Below are positions 9,057 to 17,923 of a DNA stretch of 64,000 bases, in pieces. The translations under genes and the position numbers were made by a program. This DNA is from Comamonadaceae bacterium. GTDB taxonomy: Bacteria > Pseudomonadota > Gammaproteobacteria > Burkholderiales > Burkholderiaceae_C. The stretch is taken from positions 1-64,000 of the forward strand of contig CANFWV010000009.1 in NCBI GenBank assembly GCA_947450695.1. Reading direction: 5' to 3'. Under the pieces are notes generated by a model. It worked only from the letters and a program-made list of their open reading frames with translations. It had not been told where the DNA came from and ran no database searches. Each line of letters starts with the position of its first letter. Position 1 is the first letter of the stretch.

Positions 9057-9818
9057 ATGCACTCAGACGATTCCAACTTGGCCCTTCAGGGGAAAACAGC
9101 CGTCGTCACCGGTGGCAGCAGCGGCATCGGAGCCGCTGTTGTCCAACGACTCGCAGCAGAAGGCGCACGGGTTGTCATCGGCTTCAACCAAGGCGCTGAT
9201 CGCGCTGAGGCTTTGCGTGCTGCATTGCCCGGCACGGGTCATCTAGCCATTCATTTGCCGCTTGGAGACACATCGATCCACACCGCAGTGGCCAACCAAC
9301 TGGCAAGCTTGGTTGGGGCTGTCGACATTTTGGTCAATTCAGCAGGCTACACCAGTCGCATTCCACACACTGATCTGACGACGCTGGACAGCGCCTTGTT
9401 CAACGAGATTTTGCTGACCAATGCTGGTGGCACTTTTTCTATCACACGCGCCCTGATGCCTTTGTTGCAAAAGTCCGGCGACGCGACGGTCGTTTCGGTC
9501 TCTTCCATCTCAGCATTCACCGGGTCTGGCAGCAACATCGCCTATTGCGCGTCCAAGGCGGCGCTGGACACCATGACGCTGTCGCTGGCACGCGTATTCG
9601 GCCCGACAGTGCGTTTTTTATGTGTCTCGCCAGCCTCGGTCGATACGGGATTTGTGCCGGGACGCACCCCCGAGGACGTCCAAAAAAAGAGCGCCGCCAC
9701 GCCCCTCGGCAGAGCGGTCACACCAAATGACGTTGCACTCGCGGTGCTCGCCTGCGTCACGCACCTGCGCACAGCCACAGGCACCCGTATCATCATCGAT
9801 GGTGGACAACACCTTTGA
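9057..9818 (+). CDS. short-chain dehydrogenase/reductase
   Basis: 253-residue NAD(P)-dependent oxidoreductase of the classical SDR type. It has TGGSSGIGA cofactor turn (about residue 18), the NSAG motif (about 94-97), catalytic Ser in VSVSSIS (near 149) and Tyr163/Lys167 in YCASK. The C-terminal GTRIIIDGGQHL resembles the FabG-like end. A TTG at 9051 precedes the chosen ATG at 9057. It lies 54 bases ahead of a NIPSNAP gene in the same direction and may share its transcript. The substrate cannot be read from sequence. Confidence 0.88.
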   Translation: MHSDDSNLALQGKTAVVTGGSSGIGAAVVQRLAAEGARVVIGFNQGADRAEALRAALPGTGHLAIHLPLGDTSIHTAVANQLASLVGAVDILVNSAGYTSRIPHTDLTTLDSALFNEILLTNAGGTFSITRALMPLLQKSGDATVVSVSSISAFTGSGSNIAYCASKAALDTMTLSLARVFGPTVRFLCVSPASVDTGFVPGRTPEDVQKKSAATPLGRAVTPNDVALAVLACVTHLRTATGTRIIIDGGQHL

Positions 9819-9872
9819 ACACGTCCCGTCAATTCAACTGATCTTTGACCCATTTGCGAAAGACTGAAAACC

Positions 9873-10199
9873 ATGCTTGTTGAACAACGCACTTACACCA
9901 CACATCCCGGCAAATGGCGGGACTATCTGAGCCTGTACGAGAAAGAAGGCTTGCCGATTCAACTACGGATACTGGGCCGCATGGTCGGCTACTACTACAC
10001 CGACATCGGCGAGCTGAATCAGATTGTTCACATGTGGGCTTATGAAGATCTTGCAGACCGCACGCAACGCCGAGCCGCTTTGGGAAAAGACGCAAACTGG
10101 CAAGCCTATGTTGGCAAGATGTTGCCCCTGCTACAAAGCCAGACCTCGAAGATCATGATGCCAGCGCCGTTTTTTGAACCCACTTGGAAGTCGCTCTAA
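9873..10199 (+). CDS. NIPSNAP family protein
   Basis: 108-residue single-domain protein of the dimeric alpha-beta barrel NIPSNAP family (VEQRTYTTHPGKWRDYL at the start, HMWAYEDLADRTQRR in the middle, IMMPAPFFEP near the end). Bacterial members often accompany catabolic genes, and no firm biochemical role is known. It follows the SDR in the same direction and converges on the VOC gene. Confidence 0.85.
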   Translation: MLVEQRTYTTHPGKWRDYLSLYEKEGLPIQLRILGRMVGYYYTDIGELNQIVHMWAYEDLADRTQRRAALGKDANWQAYVGKMLPLLQSQTSKIMMPAPFFEPTWKSL

Positions 10200-10229
10200 T
10201 CCAAGCCTAAAAACCCGACGGGCGTTGCG

Positions 10230-10787
10230 CTATACCTTGTCAGCGCTGCGCGCGTAGCCGGTCTGTGCACCGTACAGCTTTGCCCGCTGTGACCAGTCGT
10301 GGGTTTGGCTCCAGAGGTCCAATACACCTTGGGCCTCAGACTCAAAAATACGATAGCGGGCCTGGGCGCAGGTTCGCGTTGTTAACTCCAACCGGTGTCC
10401 CGATGGGTCAAAGAAATAGATGGATGTGATGAAGTCGTCGTGGTTGGTGGGGCCCACCACCTTGACGCCTTTGGCGATCAAATCTGCCTTCGCTTTCAAC
10501 ACGGTCTCTACACTGTCGACTTCAAATGCGAAGTGCTGAATCCAGTCGGGTGAGGTCAAATCTTTCATGTTGCCGGGGTCGTTCGGGCATTCAAAAAAGG
10601 CGATCGAACTGCCGTCTTCCATCTCCAGAAAAATATGAATGTGCGGGCTGTATTTGCCCGTCGACGGCACATGGTCCTCGCCCATGGCGTGCGAGAACTT
10701 GAGCCCCAGCACCTGAGTGTAAAAAGTCACTGTTTCTTGCGCATCTTTGCAACGGAAAGCGGCATGGTGAAGTTTCTTGCAGAGCAT
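10230..10787 (-). CDS. VOC family protein (glyoxalase/extradiol dioxygenase fold)
   Basis: 185-residue protein of the vicinal oxygen chelate superfamily. Metal-ligand type positions are visible in LHHAAFRCKDAQETVTFY (His), the IQHFAFEVDS segment and the SGHRLELT Glu near residue 130. The frame extends to 10853, but an AAAGGA site lies seven bases ahead of the ATG at 10787. It follows the Bug receptor by 23 bases and is probably co-transcribed. Function could be dioxygenase, lyase or isomerase; motifs alone do not decide. Confidence 0.85.
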   Translation of the reverse strand: MLCKKLHHAAFRCKDAQETVTFYTQVLGLKFSHAMGEDHVPSTGKYSPHIHIFLEMEDGSSIAFFECPNDPGNMKDLTSPDWIQHFAFEVDSVETVLKAKADLIAKGVKVVGPTNHDDFITSIYFFDPSGHRLELTTRTCAQARYRIFESEAQGVLDLWSQTHDWSQRAKLYGAQTGYARSADKV

Positions 10788-10810
10788 AAAAATCCTTTTG
10801 ATCGATTCGA

Positions 10811-11764
10811 TTATTGCTGAGGAATGGCCGAATCGGTCACAACCTTTTTCCACTTGAGTACTTGGTTGGCCACATAGCTTTTCATCTCGGCACCCGATGC
10901 TGAAGGGGTGACCGCGCCGCCGGTGGCTTCAAGTCTGCGCATCGTTTCGGGGTCGGACAGCGTAGCCACAATGGCAGCACGAAGCCGCTGCGCAATGGCC
11001 GGCGGCAAACCTTTTGGTGCGGCAATACCTGTCCAAGACGTGACTTCAAAACCCGGCACGCTGTCGGCAACTGGCGCAACACCGGGCAGCGACGGCACGG
11101 GCTGCGTAGAGGTGACCCCCAGCGCCCGCAGCTTGCCACCCTCGACCTGCGAGCGAGTCACCGTGACGGAGTCAAACATCATGTCGACGCGCCCCCCAAG
11201 TACATCCTGCAGTGGGCCCGCACCACCTTTGTAAGGCACATGAATGAGCTTGGTTCCCGACATGGCTTGGAACAATTCACCGGATAAATGTTGCGTAGAA
11301 CCGATGCCTACCGAACTATAGGAAACGGTGTCTGGCGCTGCCTTGGCTGCAGCAATAACGTCGCGTAAATTGTTGAACCTGCTGGCGGAACTCACGGAAA
11401 TAACAAACGGAAATTTGCTCACTACCGACAACCATTCAAAGTCCTCGACTGGATCAAACGGCAGTTTTTTATAGACAGCACTGGACACCGCATGGCCGCC
11501 GGTGTGCAAGATCAAGGTGTAGCCGTCGGCGGGAGCCTTAGCGACCAGACCCGAAGCCACATTGCCGCCAGCGCCCAGTTTAGCGTCCACGACCACCGGC
11601 TGTCCCAGTTCCTTGGCCAAGCCGGACGCCACGATACGTGCAATCACATCGGCATTGCCACCGGCCGCAAAGCCCTGAATCAGCGTGATCGGCTTGTCTG
11701 GAAAGGCCGCATACGTCAAGGCTGGCAAAGCCGCTGCGATTGAAATCAGGGCGTGTCGAATCAT
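10811..11764 (-). CDS. Bug-family (TctC-like) solute-binding receptor
   Basis: 317-residue TTT receptor with signal peptide MIRHALISIAAALPALTYA, then FPDKPITLIQGFAAGGNADV and the later VSYSSVGIGSTQHLSGELF ligand-loop segment. The frame is open to 11848, but the chosen ATG has a GGAGA site nine bases upstream and begins a normal signal peptide. It is divergent from an IclR gene across 142 bases, a common layout for a regulated uptake gene, and is followed by the VOC gene. The ligand is unknown. Confidence 0.9.
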   Translation of the reverse strand: MIRHALISIAAALPALTYAAFPDKPITLIQGFAAGGNADVIARIVASGLAKELGQPVVVDAKLGAGGNVASGLVAKAPADGYTLILHTGGHAVSSAVYKKLPFDPVEDFEWLSVVSKFPFVISVSSASRFNNLRDVIAAAKAAPDTVSYSSVGIGSTQHLSGELFQAMSGTKLIHVPYKGGAGPLQDVLGGRVDMMFDSVTVTRSQVEGGKLRALGVTSTQPVPSLPGVAPVADSVPGFEVTSWTGIAAPKGLPPAIAQRLRAAIVATLSDPETMRRLEATGGAVTPSASGAEMKSYVANQVLKWKKVVTDSAIPQQ

Positions 11765-11906
11765 CTCAATGTCTCCATTTAGGGTGTCTAGCTTTTTATG
11801 AGTCATTTTGTCGCGGCGGCCGTAGCGCTGGCACGCATGTCCATTCAACGAACATACAATTGCCGCAAAATCAAGCCCGCCCCCAACATCGATACCCCAA
11901 GAGACT

Positions 11907-12707
11907 ATGCCCCTCGATCACGCCGCTGAACGCCCTGGCCTACTGCATCGAGCTTTCTCCATCATGCGATTCTTGGCTACCAAAGGCTCGCGTGGCGGCG
12001 CCCTCACGGAAATCGCCCGGCATGCGGAACTTCCGCACCCAACGACCCATCGGTTACTGCATCAACTCATCGATGAAGGCATGGTCACACAGCTCGACAA
12101 CGAACGCCGCTACGCTCTGGGTTCACTGGCCTTTGAACTCGGGCTGTCAGCGGCGCAACAGTTTGACATTCGCGGCTTGTGCCAGCCCATACTTCAGCGA
12201 CTGGCCTTGGAGGCTGGCGACACGGCCTATCTGGTGCTGCGCAGCGGCCATGAAGCCGTTTGCGTCGACCTGCAGGAAGGGCCATCACCCATCCGCGTGA
12301 TCACGCTCCAAGTAGGAAGCCGACGCCCGCTGGGGGTGGGCGCCGGTGGCATGGCGCTGTTGGCCGCCCTGCCGGCGACGGAGCGGGACACCGTTCTGGA
12401 CGCCATTCACGTGCAACTTGATTCAGACTGGGGGATGTCGCGAGAATTCATGATGTCGTCCATCGAGGAAGCCCACCGCAAGGGCTACACGCTGATCAGA
12501 AATCGGGTGAACGCGGGTGTCAGCGCGATGGGACGGCATTTCTCGGACGCCACGGGTCGGCCTCTCGCGTCATTGAGTGTGGCCGCTATCAATGAACGCA
12601 TGACGCCGTCCCGCATCAAAACGATGGCAACGCTGCTGGCCCGAAGCACGCAAGAGATCGCTATGGCCCTTCGATCAAGCAACGGTCGCTGGACTGGTTT
12701 TAACTGA
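11907..12707 (+). CDS. IclR-family transcriptional regulator
   Basis: 266 residues: an N-terminal winged helix (HRAFSIMRFLATKGSRGGALTEIARHAELPHPT, about residues 13-45; positions read by eye) and a C-terminal IclR effector domain (EAVCVDLQEG, LGVGAGGMALLA, NAGVSAMGRHF). It is divergent from the Bug-VOC pair and probably controls it in response to a small aromatic or organic acid; that is inference. Its last 33 bases overlap the 3' end of the convergent Stealth gene. Confidence 0.9.
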   Translation: MPLDHAAERPGLLHRAFSIMRFLATKGSRGGALTEIARHAELPHPTTHRLLHQLIDEGMVTQLDNERRYALGSLAFELGLSAAQQFDIRGLCQPILQRLALEAGDTAYLVLRSGHEAVCVDLQEGPSPIRVITLQVGSRRPLGVGAGGMALLAALPATERDTVLDAIHVQLDSDWGMSREFMMSSIEEAHRKGYTLIRNRVNAGVSAMGRHFSDATGRPLASLSVAAINERMTPSRIKTMATLLARSTQEIAMALRSSNGRWTGFN

Positions 12708-13847
12708 AGCGCAGGAGCTATAAGAACGCTCAAATTCAGACGGCTTGAACAACATCAGCCGCAAGGAGTCTCGAACGTTTTCCAGCCGAGGATCTTCAGC
12801 GTGCGCATCGTCAGTCGTGTCGTTGATGCAGAAAAAATCAAGTGCACCGAATTGTTCGGTGAGTAACTTTAGCTCCTCGCCTTGGTCAACATCGCCAGTA
12901 GACACGTAGCGGTGCCGGTAGCTCTTGACGCGAGCCAAGCCATGGGCCAGCGCCCAGCGCAAAACAAAGTCAGAGACGATCGTCGGTTTGTCCCAGATCC
13001 GGAAAACGGTTGATCGCACACCATCAAAGAGTTCAGCTGCCTCGACTTCAAGCTCCCACAACAGCGACTTGAGCATAGGCCGCGGCGAATGCGCAAAAGT
13101 ACGAAAGGTATTTTGGTAATGCGGGTCCATCGCCCGCATCGGCACAGAAATGGCGCCCGAAGCTGTCTGCGGTTGCGCTACGGCTTTATAAGTCAACCAA
13201 CGGTTCGACAGCCGGCAGGCATTTTCAGGGGCCGTTGCGTCCATCCTCAGCGCCTCGTCTGAGACTTCCGGATCGTCGGACCAAGTCACATAGAACCCAC
13301 CAGGCCAAAACCAATCATCAACATTCACGGGTGCGCCAAAGAAGACGTCATCGTTAAAGTAAAAATAACGCTCAGAAAGCCCGGGAATGCGGTGGATATA
13401 AGACTCAATATTGCTAGAGTCAAAGGTCGGCAGTGAGGCTTCAGGTATCAGCTCTCGATGGTCAACCAGTGTCATCCGATCCGATGCTTTGAGCCAATCC
13501 GGCGTCTGTCCGTCAGTGACAAGATAGATGTGCCCATGGTCAGGGAAAAACTTCTCAAGCGCACGCAAACTGTAAAGAAGTTCATCGTTGTCCCGAAAGC
13601 GCCCTTCGACGTTGCCAAATTTAGCAATGGCTTCACTGCCGTAGGCACTGAGCTGCCGCATGGCATGGCGGCGTTTGGCGCGCCAACCCAAGTCTTGGCC
13701 ATCGACCCAAAGATATACAACATCAACAGGAGAATCATCGGGCGTGACCGGAAGTTCGTGGCGCATGAATAAATAAGGTACGGTGCCCAGCGGGAGAAGC
13801 AACAAAAAAAAAGAACCCAAGTGTAGTGAACTTATGACTGGAGGCAT
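12675..13847 (-). CDS. Stealth family sugar-phosphate transferase
   Basis: Members of the Stealth family transfer hexose 1-phosphate in capsule or exopolysaccharide assembly. The conserved regions appear in order: CR1 DVVYLWVDGQD; CR2 RDNDELLYSLRALEKFFP with IYLVTDGQTPDWL; CR3 around NIESYIHRIPGLSERYFYFNDDVFFG; and CR4-like FFCINDTTDDA. Two starts are possible: the ATG at 13847, which adds a hydrophobic N-terminus (SFFLLLLPLGTVPYLF), or the ATG at 13766 (MRHELP), nearer the usual family start; neither has a convincing ribosome site. No polysaccharide genes are adjacent, so it is an orphan. Confidence 0.82.
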   Translation of the reverse strand: MPPVISSLHLGSFFLLLLPLGTVPYLFMRHELPVTPDDSPVDVVYLWVDGQDLGWRAKRRHAMRQLSAYGSEAIAKFGNVEGRFRDNDELLYSLRALEKFFPDHGHIYLVTDGQTPDWLKASDRMTLVDHRELIPEASLPTFDSSNIESYIHRIPGLSERYFYFNDDVFFGAPVNVDDWFWPGGFYVTWSDDPEVSDEALRMDATAPENACRLSNRWLTYKAVAQPQTASGAISVPMRAMDPHYQNTFRTFAHSPRPMLKSLLWELEVEAAELFDGVRSTVFRIWDKPTIVSDFVLRWALAHGLARVKSYRHRYVSTGDVDQGEELKLLTEQFGALDFFCINDTTDDAHAEDPRLENVRDSLRLMLFKPSEFERSYSSCASVKTSPATVA

Positions 13848-13996
13848 CTGCTCGCACTTGCTTTAGACCTACAAAGAACACCGAAGACGCCCGACAAATA
13901 TTCGCAATGCGGCCCCTCAAGCTCATAGCTCAGTGGATTTTCTGTCGCGTTCACACCAGCCTGCTCATTTTCACTTCTTGAGAGAGAAAAGCCTTC

Positions 13997-15850
13997 ATGT
14001 CCATGCCTGAAATTCGCAATGAAAATGGCGGCCAAGAATTGATCCCCAGAGACACAGCCGTTGAGCGAATCTCTGCAAAAGGCCTGAGACGACGCGGCGA
14101 TGTTCGTTCTTTTTTTGAACGAACGGCCCACCCTAACTCGGCGATAGAAGCCGCCGCAGCCCTCGACCACAGCGTGCGGATGGGCATGGCCTCACTGACA
14201 GGTGGCTTGTCACCCGTGTCGCTAGGTTTGGCAGTGGCTGACTGGACTGGGCACCTGCTGTCGTCGCCAGGCACTTTTTCTCGCTTGACAACACAAGGCT
14301 GTTTGGCTTGGGGAAAAGCGATTCATCAAGCGATCACTTGCCAAAGCGTGCCCTCCGCAGATCCCCGCTATGCCGATAAGGCTTGGCATACATGGCCTTT
14401 TTGCGCGTTAGCCAGCACGCATGGCGTGGCAGAAACTTGGTGGAAAGAGGCCACCGTACTGCGCGGCATGGAACATCACCACGAAGAGTTAATGCAGCTG
14501 TTGTCACGGCAATGGCTGGACATGCTGGCCCCGAGTAATTGGCCTTGGTCGAACCCGAAAGTGATGAAGACAACCCTCGAAAATCAAGGTGCGAACCTGT
14601 TGCGTGGCGCGGCCCATGCCTACGACGACTGGAGACAAAATCAGGGATTGTTGCCACTGAAGCCAGAAGAACACCTTTACCGTCCGGGACTGGAAGTCGC
14701 CTGCACCCCTGGCGAAGTGGTTTACCGGAACCATCTGGTGGAGTTGATTCAATACGCGCCGACAACGCGAAAGGTGCAACGGGAACCGTTGTTCATCGTG
14801 CCGTCATGGATCATGAAATACTACATTCTTGACCTCTCACCGCATAACTCCATGGTGCGATATATGGTCGATCAGGGCCATACCGTGTTCATGTTGTCGT
14901 GGCGGAACCCGGATGAGTCTGACGCGCTTCTCGACATGCAAGATTACTTACAACTCGGCGTCATAGAGCCTTTGGCGGTCATCACGGAAAGAACCGGTGG
15001 CATCCCGATCCACACCACAGGCTATTGCTTGGGTGGCACGCTGTTGTCCATGGCTGCAGCCGCGTTGACCAGAACCAACGTTGTGCACAACACGCCGATA
15101 GCGCCGATAGCGTCTATGACCCTGCTAGCAACCCAGCTGGATTTTCGTGATGCCGGAGAAATGGGCGTGTTGCTGGATGAAGCGCAGGTCGCCCTGCTCG
15201 AAGACATCATGGCCGAGCGTGGCTTCTTGACAGGTCACCAGATGGCTGGATCGTTCCAGTTTTTGCGAGCTCGCGACTTGGTCTGGTCGGCCCTTATGCG
15301 CGAATACCTGCTGGGCGAGCCAGACGTACCCAACGACCTCATGGCATGGAATGCCGACGTCACGCGCATGCCGGCTGTCATGCACACCAACTACTTGCAC
15401 AGCTTGTACTTGCATAACGAACTGGCCGAAGGACGCTACGAAGTACTCGGCGAACCCATCTCACTGGGTGACCTGCAGCTGCCGATATTTGCCGTGGGCA
15501 CCTTGAAAGACCACGTGACCCCGTGGCGTTCAGCTTACAAAGTGAAGCGCTTAGTACATGCTGATGTGACCTTTGTGCTGACCAGTGGTGGGCACAACGC
15601 CGGCGTGGTTTCAGAGCCCGGACATGCAGGCCGCGATTACCAACTCTTGCTCACCAAAGCGACAGACCGTCGGATTTCACCCGAGGTCTGGAAGCAACAA
15701 GCACCTCATTTCAAAGGGTCATGGTGGCCCGCTTGGCATGAGTGGCTGCTCGCGCATGGCAGCGGCATGGCGCCGGCGCGCCAACTATCACCAATGGACT
15801 CTTTGGCACATGCACCTGGTGAGTATGTGATGACAAGGTATCGGGACTAA
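13997..15850 (+). CDS. phaC: poly(3-hydroxyalkanoate) synthase, class I
   Basis: Polymerises 3-hydroxyacyl-CoA into polyester storage granules. The 617 residues have the N-terminal PhaC domain and an alpha/beta-hydrolase core. The modified lipase box TGYCLGGT carries the nucleophile Cys344; Asp505 in TLKDHVTPW and His533 in TSGGHNAG complete the triad. The conserved Trp-rich PGSWWPAWHEWL-like end is present (GSWWPAWHEWL). Length suits class I; no phaE/phaR partner is adjacent, nor phaA or phaB. A GAGAGAG stretch precedes the ATG. Followed by a strong hairpin terminator. Confidence 0.93.
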   Translation: MSMPEIRNENGGQELIPRDTAVERISAKGLRRRGDVRSFFERTAHPNSAIEAAAALDHSVRMGMASLTGGLSPVSLGLAVADWTGHLLSSPGTFSRLTTQGCLAWGKAIHQAITCQSVPSADPRYADKAWHTWPFCALASTHGVAETWWKEATVLRGMEHHHEELMQLLSRQWLDMLAPSNWPWSNPKVMKTTLENQGANLLRGAAHAYDDWRQNQGLLPLKPEEHLYRPGLEVACTPGEVVYRNHLVELIQYAPTTRKVQREPLFIVPSWIMKYYILDLSPHNSMVRYMVDQGHTVFMLSWRNPDESDALLDMQDYLQLGVIEPLAVITERTGGIPIHTTGYCLGGTLLSMAAAALTRTNVVHNTPIAPIASMTLLATQLDFRDAGEMGVLLDEAQVALLEDIMAERGFLTGHQMAGSFQFLRARDLVWSALMREYLLGEPDVPNDLMAWNADVTRMPAVMHTNYLHSLYLHNELAEGRYEVLGEPISLGDLQLPIFAVGTLKDHVTPWRSAYKVKRLVHADVTFVLTSGGHNAGVVSEPGHAGRDYQLLLTKATDRRISPEVWKQQAPHFKGSWWPAWHEWLLAHGSGMAPARQLSPMDSLAHAPGEYVMTRYRD

Positions 15851-15863
15851 GAGCTTCAAAATT

Positions 15864-15895
15864 AAAGATTTAAATGGGTCTGTTTAAATCTTTTT
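15864..15895. terminator. bidirectional terminator between phaC and the AT-rich island
   Basis: Perfect 11-bp inverted repeat AAAGATTTAAA (15864-15874) and TTTAAATCTTT (15883-15893), with an 8-base loop and T residues following on the plus strand. On the minus strand it overlaps the stop codon of the binding-protein gene that ends at 15884. It can serve both convergent genes. Confidence 0.7.
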
Positions 15896-17110
15896 CTTGA
15901 CTAATGGACAGGCACTATTAGTTAGGGAGTCAAATGCTTGATTACCAGGAATAGTTTCCTTCAATATATATAAATCCCAAGGACCTTTACTCTGCGCAGG
16001 TGTTTTAACTTGAAATAAAAACATATCGTGAACCATCAATCCATCTTCACGTAATACACCATTTTTTGCAAAGAAATCATTAATTGGTGTCGACTTCATT
16101 TTAGACATCACGGCACCAGCCTCAGAAGTTCCTGCAGCTTTTATTGACTTCAAATAATGCATTACTCCTGAATATGTACCAGCTTGGATCATTGAAGGCA
16201 TACGTTTATGACGGTCAAAAAATCGGTGCGACCATGCACGTGTTTCATTATTCATATCCCAGTAAAAAGCTTCCGTGAGCTGGATTCCCTGAGCAACTTC
16301 AACACCAAGACCGTAAACATCTGTCACATACGTTGTAAGCCCAACGAGTTGTTGATTTTTACTTCTTAATAATCCAAACTCTTTTGCGCCTTTAATTGCA
16401 TTAACTGCATCGGTTCCAGCATTTGCAAGTCCAATAACCTTAGCCTTCGAAGCTTGAGCTTGCAACATAAATGAACTAAAGTCGGAAGTATTTAATGGGT
16501 GCTTTATAGAACCCAAAACTTTACCACCACCAGCTTTCAAAACATCAGTTGTATCTTTTTCTAGTGAGTGTCCAAACGCATAATCAGCAGTTATAAAAAA
16601 CCAACTATCACCGCCTTGCTTTAGGACTGCCTTACCTGTTCCATTAGCCAACGCATAGGTGTTATAAACCCAATGAGCGGTTCTATCATTACAGTCTTCA
16701 TTTGTGATTCGACTTGATCCCGATCCCGTATTAATAACAATTCTATTTTTTTCCTTGGCAATATTCATCACCGCAATACCTGCATTACTAGCAGCCAAAT
16801 CGACAATAACATCAACTTTTTTGACATCAAACCATTCCCTAGCCATCGTCGATGCAACATCCGTTTTATTTTGATGATCAGCAGACAGTAGTTGAATCGG
16901 GACTCCCAATACAGTTCCACCAAAATCTTCAATTGCCATTTTAGCGGCCACAATACTACCGGCCCCGCCCATGCCAGAATAAACGCCCGACTGATCGTTT
17001 AATACCCCAATTCGAACTGCGCCACTAGGCACCTTTGAATCTTGTGAATTCGCCAAGTAAGAGGCAAAAAAAATACCTAGTATTAAAATAATTTTCCCAA
17101 GTTTTTTCAT
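15884..17110 (-). CDS. branched-chain-type ABC transporter substrate-binding protein
   Basis: 408-residue periplasmic binding protein of the Peripla_BP_6 (LivJ/urea/aromatic) family. A signal peptide (MKKLGKIILILGIFFASYLANS) precedes VRIGVLNDQSGVYSGMGG, the usual start of the mature fold; later VDVIVDLAASNAGIAV and WFFITADYAFGHSLEKD are typical. It is the last gene of the AT-rich transcript, 43 bases after the DUF1330 gene. No LivHMGF permease or ATPase gene is nearby, so it is an orphan. The ligand is unknown; an organic or aromatic acid fits the neighbours. Confidence 0.88.
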   Translation of the reverse strand: MKKLGKIILILGIFFASYLANSQDSKVPSGAVRIGVLNDQSGVYSGMGGAGSIVAAKMAIEDFGGTVLGVPIQLLSADHQNKTDVASTMAREWFDVKKVDVIVDLAASNAGIAVMNIAKEKNRIVINTGSGSSRITNEDCNDRTAHWVYNTYALANGTGKAVLKQGGDSWFFITADYAFGHSLEKDTTDVLKAGGGKVLGSIKHPLNTSDFSSFMLQAQASKAKVIGLANAGTDAVNAIKGAKEFGLLRSKNQQLVGLTTYVTDVYGLGVEVAQGIQLTEAFYWDMNNETRAWSHRFFDRHKRMPSMIQAGTYSGVMHYLKSIKAAGTSEAGAVMSKMKSTPINDFFAKNGVLREDGLMVHDMFLFQVKTPAQSKGPWDLYILKETIPGNQAFDSLTNSACPLVKKKI

Positions 17111-17153
17111 GTTATTCTTTCTTTAAGTTTTACTTAAAAATATATACATTTTT

Positions 17154-17447
17154 TCAAATTGCACTAATAATACGAATATCACGAACTGCAGATTGATCCC
17201 CTAGTGCTTTTAATGCCGCCTGATAGGCATCACTCTTATACGCCGTCATAGCTATGTCCAAACTATCAAACTCAATCAAAACCGTCCTCTCCATCAAACC
17301 AGCCTCAATAACTGCAGCAGGCATCCCGCGAGCTATAAATTTACCTCCATTCGCGATCATTGCGGGACCCGCAAGCTTTGAATATTCAGCCAATGCATCT
17401 GGATTCGACACAGATGCATATGAACTCACCCAATATACTTTAGACAT
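17154..17447 (-). CDS. DUF1330 family protein
   Basis: 97-residue small ferredoxin-like alpha/beta protein matching the DUF1330 pattern (YWVSSYASVSNPDALAEY, FIARG, VLIEFDSLDIAMTAYKSDAYQ). It has no assigned chemistry; members are scattered among catabolic operons. It follows the MaoC gene by 23 bases, and GGAG six bases ahead of the ATG supports the start. Confidence 0.82.
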   Translation of the reverse strand: MSKVYWVSSYASVSNPDALAEYSKLAGPAMIANGGKFIARGMPAAVIEAGLMERTVLIEFDSLDIAMTAYKSDAYQAALKALGDQSAVRDIRIISAI

Positions 17448-17470
17448 AAAAACTCCAATTACAATTTAAA

Positions 17471-17923
17471 TTACTCGGAAGGCATACGCCGCAAAAGAAA
17501 AGCTTGAACCCCCTCTTGCACTACCTCACCTTTTTGATTAATCACTTGCAACTGGCGCTTCATGACACCACGATCCATCTTTGAGGTTTCTGATTTTTCA
17601 AGAACAGTGATCTTTGCAAAAATAGTATCTCCAATTTTTACAGGTTTGGTGAACTTTAAACTCTCAAAACCCAAAAAAGCAATCAAAGTATCATCATATA
17701 GATGCAATTGAAAAAGCAAGCCAGCAGCAATTGCATAAATAAGTGGACCATGTGCGACCCGTGTTCCAAAAAGTGTATTTTTGCAATACTCTTCATTAGT
17801 ATGTAATGGGTTGTAGTCACCTGATATTCCGGCAAACATGACAATATCAGTTTCCGTAACGGTTCGCCCCGCACTGATAAAACTAGTATCAACTTCCCAC
17901 TGCTCCCAATATAGACCAATCAT
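17471..17923 (-). CDS. MaoC-like acyl-CoA hydratase
   Basis: 150-residue single hot-dog domain. The hydratase motif FAGISGDYNPLH (Asp36, His41 as the catalytic pair) is followed by FGTRVAHG, the standard (R)-enoyl-CoA hydratase arrangement. Its start codon overlaps the stop of the CoA-transferase gene in TAATG, so translation is coupled. Between a CoA-transferase and a CitE-like lyase it would hydrate an unsaturated dicarboxylyl-CoA (itaconyl-, mesaconyl- or similar); the exact substrate is inference. Confidence 0.9.
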   Translation of the reverse strand: MIGLYWEQWEVDTSFISAGRTVTETDIVMFAGISGDYNPLHTNEEYCKNTLFGTRVAHGPLIYAIAAGLLFQLHLYDDTLIAFLGFESLKFTKPVKIGDTIFAKITVLEKSETSKMDRGVMKRQLQVINQKGEVVQEGVQAFLLRRMPSE

